NCBI GenBank assembly: GCA_963921825.1
Contig: OY997596.1
Coordinates: 36,385,932-36,449,931 of the forward strand
DNA: 64,000 nt
DNA from: Erodium maritimum
Lineage: Eukaryota; Streptophyta; Magnoliopsida; Geraniales; Geraniaceae
Reading direction: 5' to 3'
Shown: positions 60,913 to 64,000 of the stretch, piece by piece
Numbering within the stretch: the stretch's first letter is position 1
Layout: every line of letters starts with the position of its first letter
The notes under the pieces: generated by a model
Seen by the model: only the letters and a program-made list of their open reading frames with translations
The model's database searches: none
What the model was told of the DNA's origin: nothing
Position numbers and translations under genes: made by a program

Positions 60913-61275
60913 TATATATATATATAATTATTGAAATGTAGTTGAGGGTATTTTCGTCATTTTAGTTGACATCTTGGGCCATTTCTTATATAACTAAACA
61001 TCTGAGTAGGTATCAGTTACAAAAATACTTTAGGGTAGGTATTGGTTAAACGCTACAAGTTTGAGGTAGGTATTTGTAGTTTACCCTTAATTTTATTATG
61101 TAGTAACCTATGGGGCCGGCTCCGAGGCGGGTAGTACCTAACCCGTCCCCGGTTAAAAGCTAGGTCAAACTAACCCGTCCTCGGCCCATTTGCGAAAATA
61201 CCCACCCTGACTCGATTTTTTTGGGTCGGGGAGTTCGGGTCCTCGTCGGGTCTGGGTACCGTTTCCATCCTTATA

Positions 61276-61962
61276 TCAGACAAGAGCACATTGAACGATT
61301 CTGGATAAGTGCTCGGATGAGGAATTTTTTTCTTTTCAAACGTATAAACTCATTGAACGTTTCATTCGACAACTCCATAATGGTTGTCAATCTATCTCTA
61401 GTAACACTACAAAAAAGATGATGACAATAACATAATGAAAAACGTAAACCCTCTTCTCTCTTGTTTCTAACTGATGAGTGGGGATGACTATGGGTCAAGT
61501 CCCTCTTTTACGTGCATCAGGATACGATCAACAAGAAATATATAAACGATTAAGTACCGGTCGAACCCATAGTGAGTAGAGGTATCATAAGTATTTCGCT
61601 AAAACTTGGGGATGTGGGTTGTCACTTTCACATCCCTGAAAGTGAAAATAAAGGGAAAAGGATAAAAGTTGGTTTGAGTTAATACAAAAGTATAATATGT
61701 ACACGCTACCACCTAAGACACATAACTATTGATTCACGCAAAGAGTCAATCATGTGTACAAATAAACATGAAATCAACCACATACTAGTCATAAGGAGAA
61801 GGAACAAGATCATTTCCCGGACCAACATGCGAACCACTAGTCCTCGGAAAAAGAAATAATAATAATAGAGTGCAGTTCTATGATCTTGAGCAAAGCTTGA
61901 TCAATAACGAATGCGTGTCACTCTCGCTACCAACTACCATAAGTAAAGATAGCTTCACCAAT
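61276..61962. other. Unassigned intergenic DNA
   Basis: Contains GTACCGGTCGAACCCATAG, a kind of sequence seen in plant retroelement flanks, but no structure that identifies an element. Confidence 0.3.
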
Positions 61963-62370
61963 CGTCGAATCTACTTAGCTACGCCTCGTTCAATCAACCT
62001 AACGATCAAAATGCATCGATCATCAAGGAGAACTAAGTAGAGCAACGAATCACGAAACTCTGGTAATACAAAAGCATAAGTCAGACTCTAAATAATCGAT
62101 GAATCTACTTAGTACGCCTAGTTCACTTCTTGAATACCGAGCACCACCGATCAAGATGATGTCGGTAATAAAGTAGAACTACATGGAGTAACGAATCACA
62201 AAACTCTGGTAATACGCAAGAGTAAGTAAACTCTAAAACACTCAACGAATCTACTTAGCTAAGCCTAGTTCACTCATCCTAACTACCAAGCGCCGACGAT
62301 AAATATGGTCACGGATAATTAAGGCGAACTACATAGAACATCAAATCACGATATTCTAGTAATACACAAG
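61963..62370. repeat. Three diverged tandem repeats of about 134-146 bp
   Basis: Units start near 61963, 62097 and 62243. Each has GAATCTACTTAG, then a GCCTAGTTCA-like piece, then CGAATCACGA/AAACTCTGGTAATAC and GTAAGT. Units are clearly related but with many differences. Confidence 0.75.
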
Positions 62371-64000
62371 CGTAAGTAAATTCCATACAAGTGAAATATC
62401 ATCTCACACTAGATCGAATCATGGATCGCTCCAAACATCAATCTACATAGCGCACACAACAATTATGGAAAATTCCTAAGTCGTTCGGTCGGCTTGAACA
62501 TACAAGAGAATCGAGAAAACACATCCTAACATATTTCTATCTCATCAATAAGAAATCAAGATATATAAATGTGAAAAATCCTAGATAAGTTCACTAAGTA
62601 ACTAAAGTTTGTATTTTTACCAACTCTAACCTATAACTTGATATACACCCAAGAGAAGAAATAGGTAGCAAGTTCGAACACAAAGTAAGATAATCATGCT
62701 TGAACACCGAGTAACTTAAATATAGATAAATACTCATACAAGCAAGTTGATGCTAATTAAACTCAGAAACCCCAAATCATGCCAATAACATCACCAACAT
62801 CAAATTAACAATAAAATCATGCATCAACTTAAAGAAAAACAACATTTACACAATATCCATGACCAAGGATTCAAATCCAAGGTCATGGAGTCAAAATCCT
62901 ACCCAAACATACCAAAAAAATTAACTTTACAACAAAACTAGAGAAGGATAGAGATTAAAATAAAGATTGGGTTGAGAAACCCAATCAAAAACTCTTGTAG
63001 CTTGCAAACCCACCATATCCAACTCTCTAAAGCTTAAACACATGAAAATAGAAAAAGTTGGAGATGGTGAGAGGCTCATGGATGCTTGAAATCTCCTTGG
63101 ATCGTCAAATATATTGCCTTAGATGGTAGTAAAAAGCTCCAAGCTTGAAGAAAAAGCTAAGAACAAAGAAGGAGAAGAAGAACAAAAAATAAAAATGTAC
63201 CCCCCTTACAATATATTTTCATGCCCTTTTATACACGATAAACAAAAAAACTTTGCTGCCCAAAATGAATTCACACACACTCAAAGAGAACTCACACGTG
63301 CAGAACGATGAGAATGAGCTGGCACCGAGGATCTGGTGTGGGCGTTAGCACGATTGGAGTCGTGCATCGATTCATGATGATCGTCGAATCCGTCTGTCAA
63401 TAATGCAGCGACTGTGAAGTGACGTCAAAGTAACGAGATCAACGACTGCAATGAGTAGCATGCCCGATCAATGGATCCAAAGGCTGGTTGACGTGCGGGC
63501 GCATGGTAATACCGTGTGCTACGCCACACTTGATCTACTCAGCTGACACTTTTCCCACTTTTTAATTTAACGCTCCAATCACTCCTAACCGTTCCAGTTG
63601 TGCTCCGTTTGACCTTGTACTAGTGCCATTTTTTTCTTTTTTTCGCAGCATACAAAACAAGACCAATCATGAATATATTTGGATCAATATCGACAATGAA
63701 CGAGGTTTTGCGCAATAATTAAATAGCTAAAAATATAAAAGCGAGGCACAAACAAGGAAAAAGTATATGAAAATGGTTAAATTAAGTAGGACACATTTAC
63801 ACTCATCACTAACATAGCTGCCGCCAAGCTTCAATCCCCATCTCCTTCCTTGTTCCGTCGATGGATGTCTCCTGTGGTGAGCTTGTCCTCTTCTCCTCAT
63901 TCTTTCCCCCATTTTGTTCCTCTTTCCCCTCTTCGTCTCTCTCCCTGTTTCTAGTGTGTTGTGGTTCGGTGGACTTGTCTAGAGTGGGTTCTCGACGGTA
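62371..64000. other. No gene recognised to the window end
   Basis: AT-rich to 63330, then mixed composition. No ORF with a known domain and no terminal repeats were found. Confidence 0.35.

Larger units (their letters stand above)
59199..61086. mobile_element. Foldback MITE (family 4) carrying three further insertions
   Basis: Ends GGGTAAATTACAAATACC and its near-inverse ending TTTACCC, with arms continuing for about 100 bases (CTCAGATGTTTAGTTATATA in inverse form on the right). Flanks TTTGTTTTA and TTAATTTTA agree at 7 of 9 positions; alternatively a 3-bp TTA duplication. The arms are separated by the (TA)n-linked elements at 59433-60912. Confidence 0.7.
59100..61275. mobile_element. Second, left-truncated copy of the hAT-like element of 34480-35647
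   Basis: The stretch TCATCATCTCGGACAA..AAAACAAGTAACATC at ~59116-59150 matches 35245-35280. TAGTAACCTATGGGGCCGG to CCGTTTCCATCC at 61101-61271 matches 35465-35645. Everything at 59199-61086 was inserted later. The left terminus was not found. Confidence 0.5.

Overview
This window looks like nuclear DNA of a flowering plant, most likely a eudicot. It has spliced genes with GT-AG introns, plant-type proteins, and a dense, nested population of plant transposable elements. No species can be named from the sequence alone. Only three host genes can be defended: (1) a small two-exon plant-specific gene of unknown function at 546-1588 (+); (2) a nine-exon TOM1-like VHS/GAT gene at 14780-23880 (+), predicted to act in ubiquitin-dependent endosomal sorting; (3) a fourteen-exon polypyrimidine-tract-binding protein gene of the PTB3 type at 29247-33710 (-), predicted to act in splicing. 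For all three the exon joins were built by hand; codon phase closes at every junction and the totals are whole numbers of codons (203, 486 and 444 residues). No rRNA, intact tRNA or CRISPR array was seen.

Layout. 1-14 kb: gene 1, two decayed PIF/Harbinger remnants, a foldback element in a TA microsatellite, two LINE fragments, and about 4 kb with nothing recognisable. 14-24 kb: the TOM1-like gene, whose introns hold an hAT-type element with a second element nested in it and four related short inverted-repeat elements. 24.9-28.2 kb: a rearranged LTR with a perfect 5-bp target duplication, sitting inside what looks like the start of a hydrophobic reading frame. 29-34.3 kb: the PTB gene. 34.4-50 kb: hAT element, LINE ORF1 remnant, Athila-like Gypsy remnant with two MITEs in it, SIRE/Maximus-like Copia end, and a second decayed Copia element. 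50.8-59 kb: a MITE, a solo Gypsy LTR, and an internally deleted Gypsy element that landed in the middle of a palindrome. 59-61 kb: a stack of nested elements, three of them sharing (TA)n tracts. 61.5-64 kb: imperfect tandem repeats and unassigned DNA.

The strongest theme is a group of unrelated-looking foldback elements of the form GGG...CCC flanked by 9-bp AT-rich target duplications (five perfect), pointing to Mutator-type mobilisation, together with elements bounded by TA microsatellites. No new enzymatic system was found; the interest lies in insertion-site choice, nesting and gene disruption. All retroelement genes seen here are broken.
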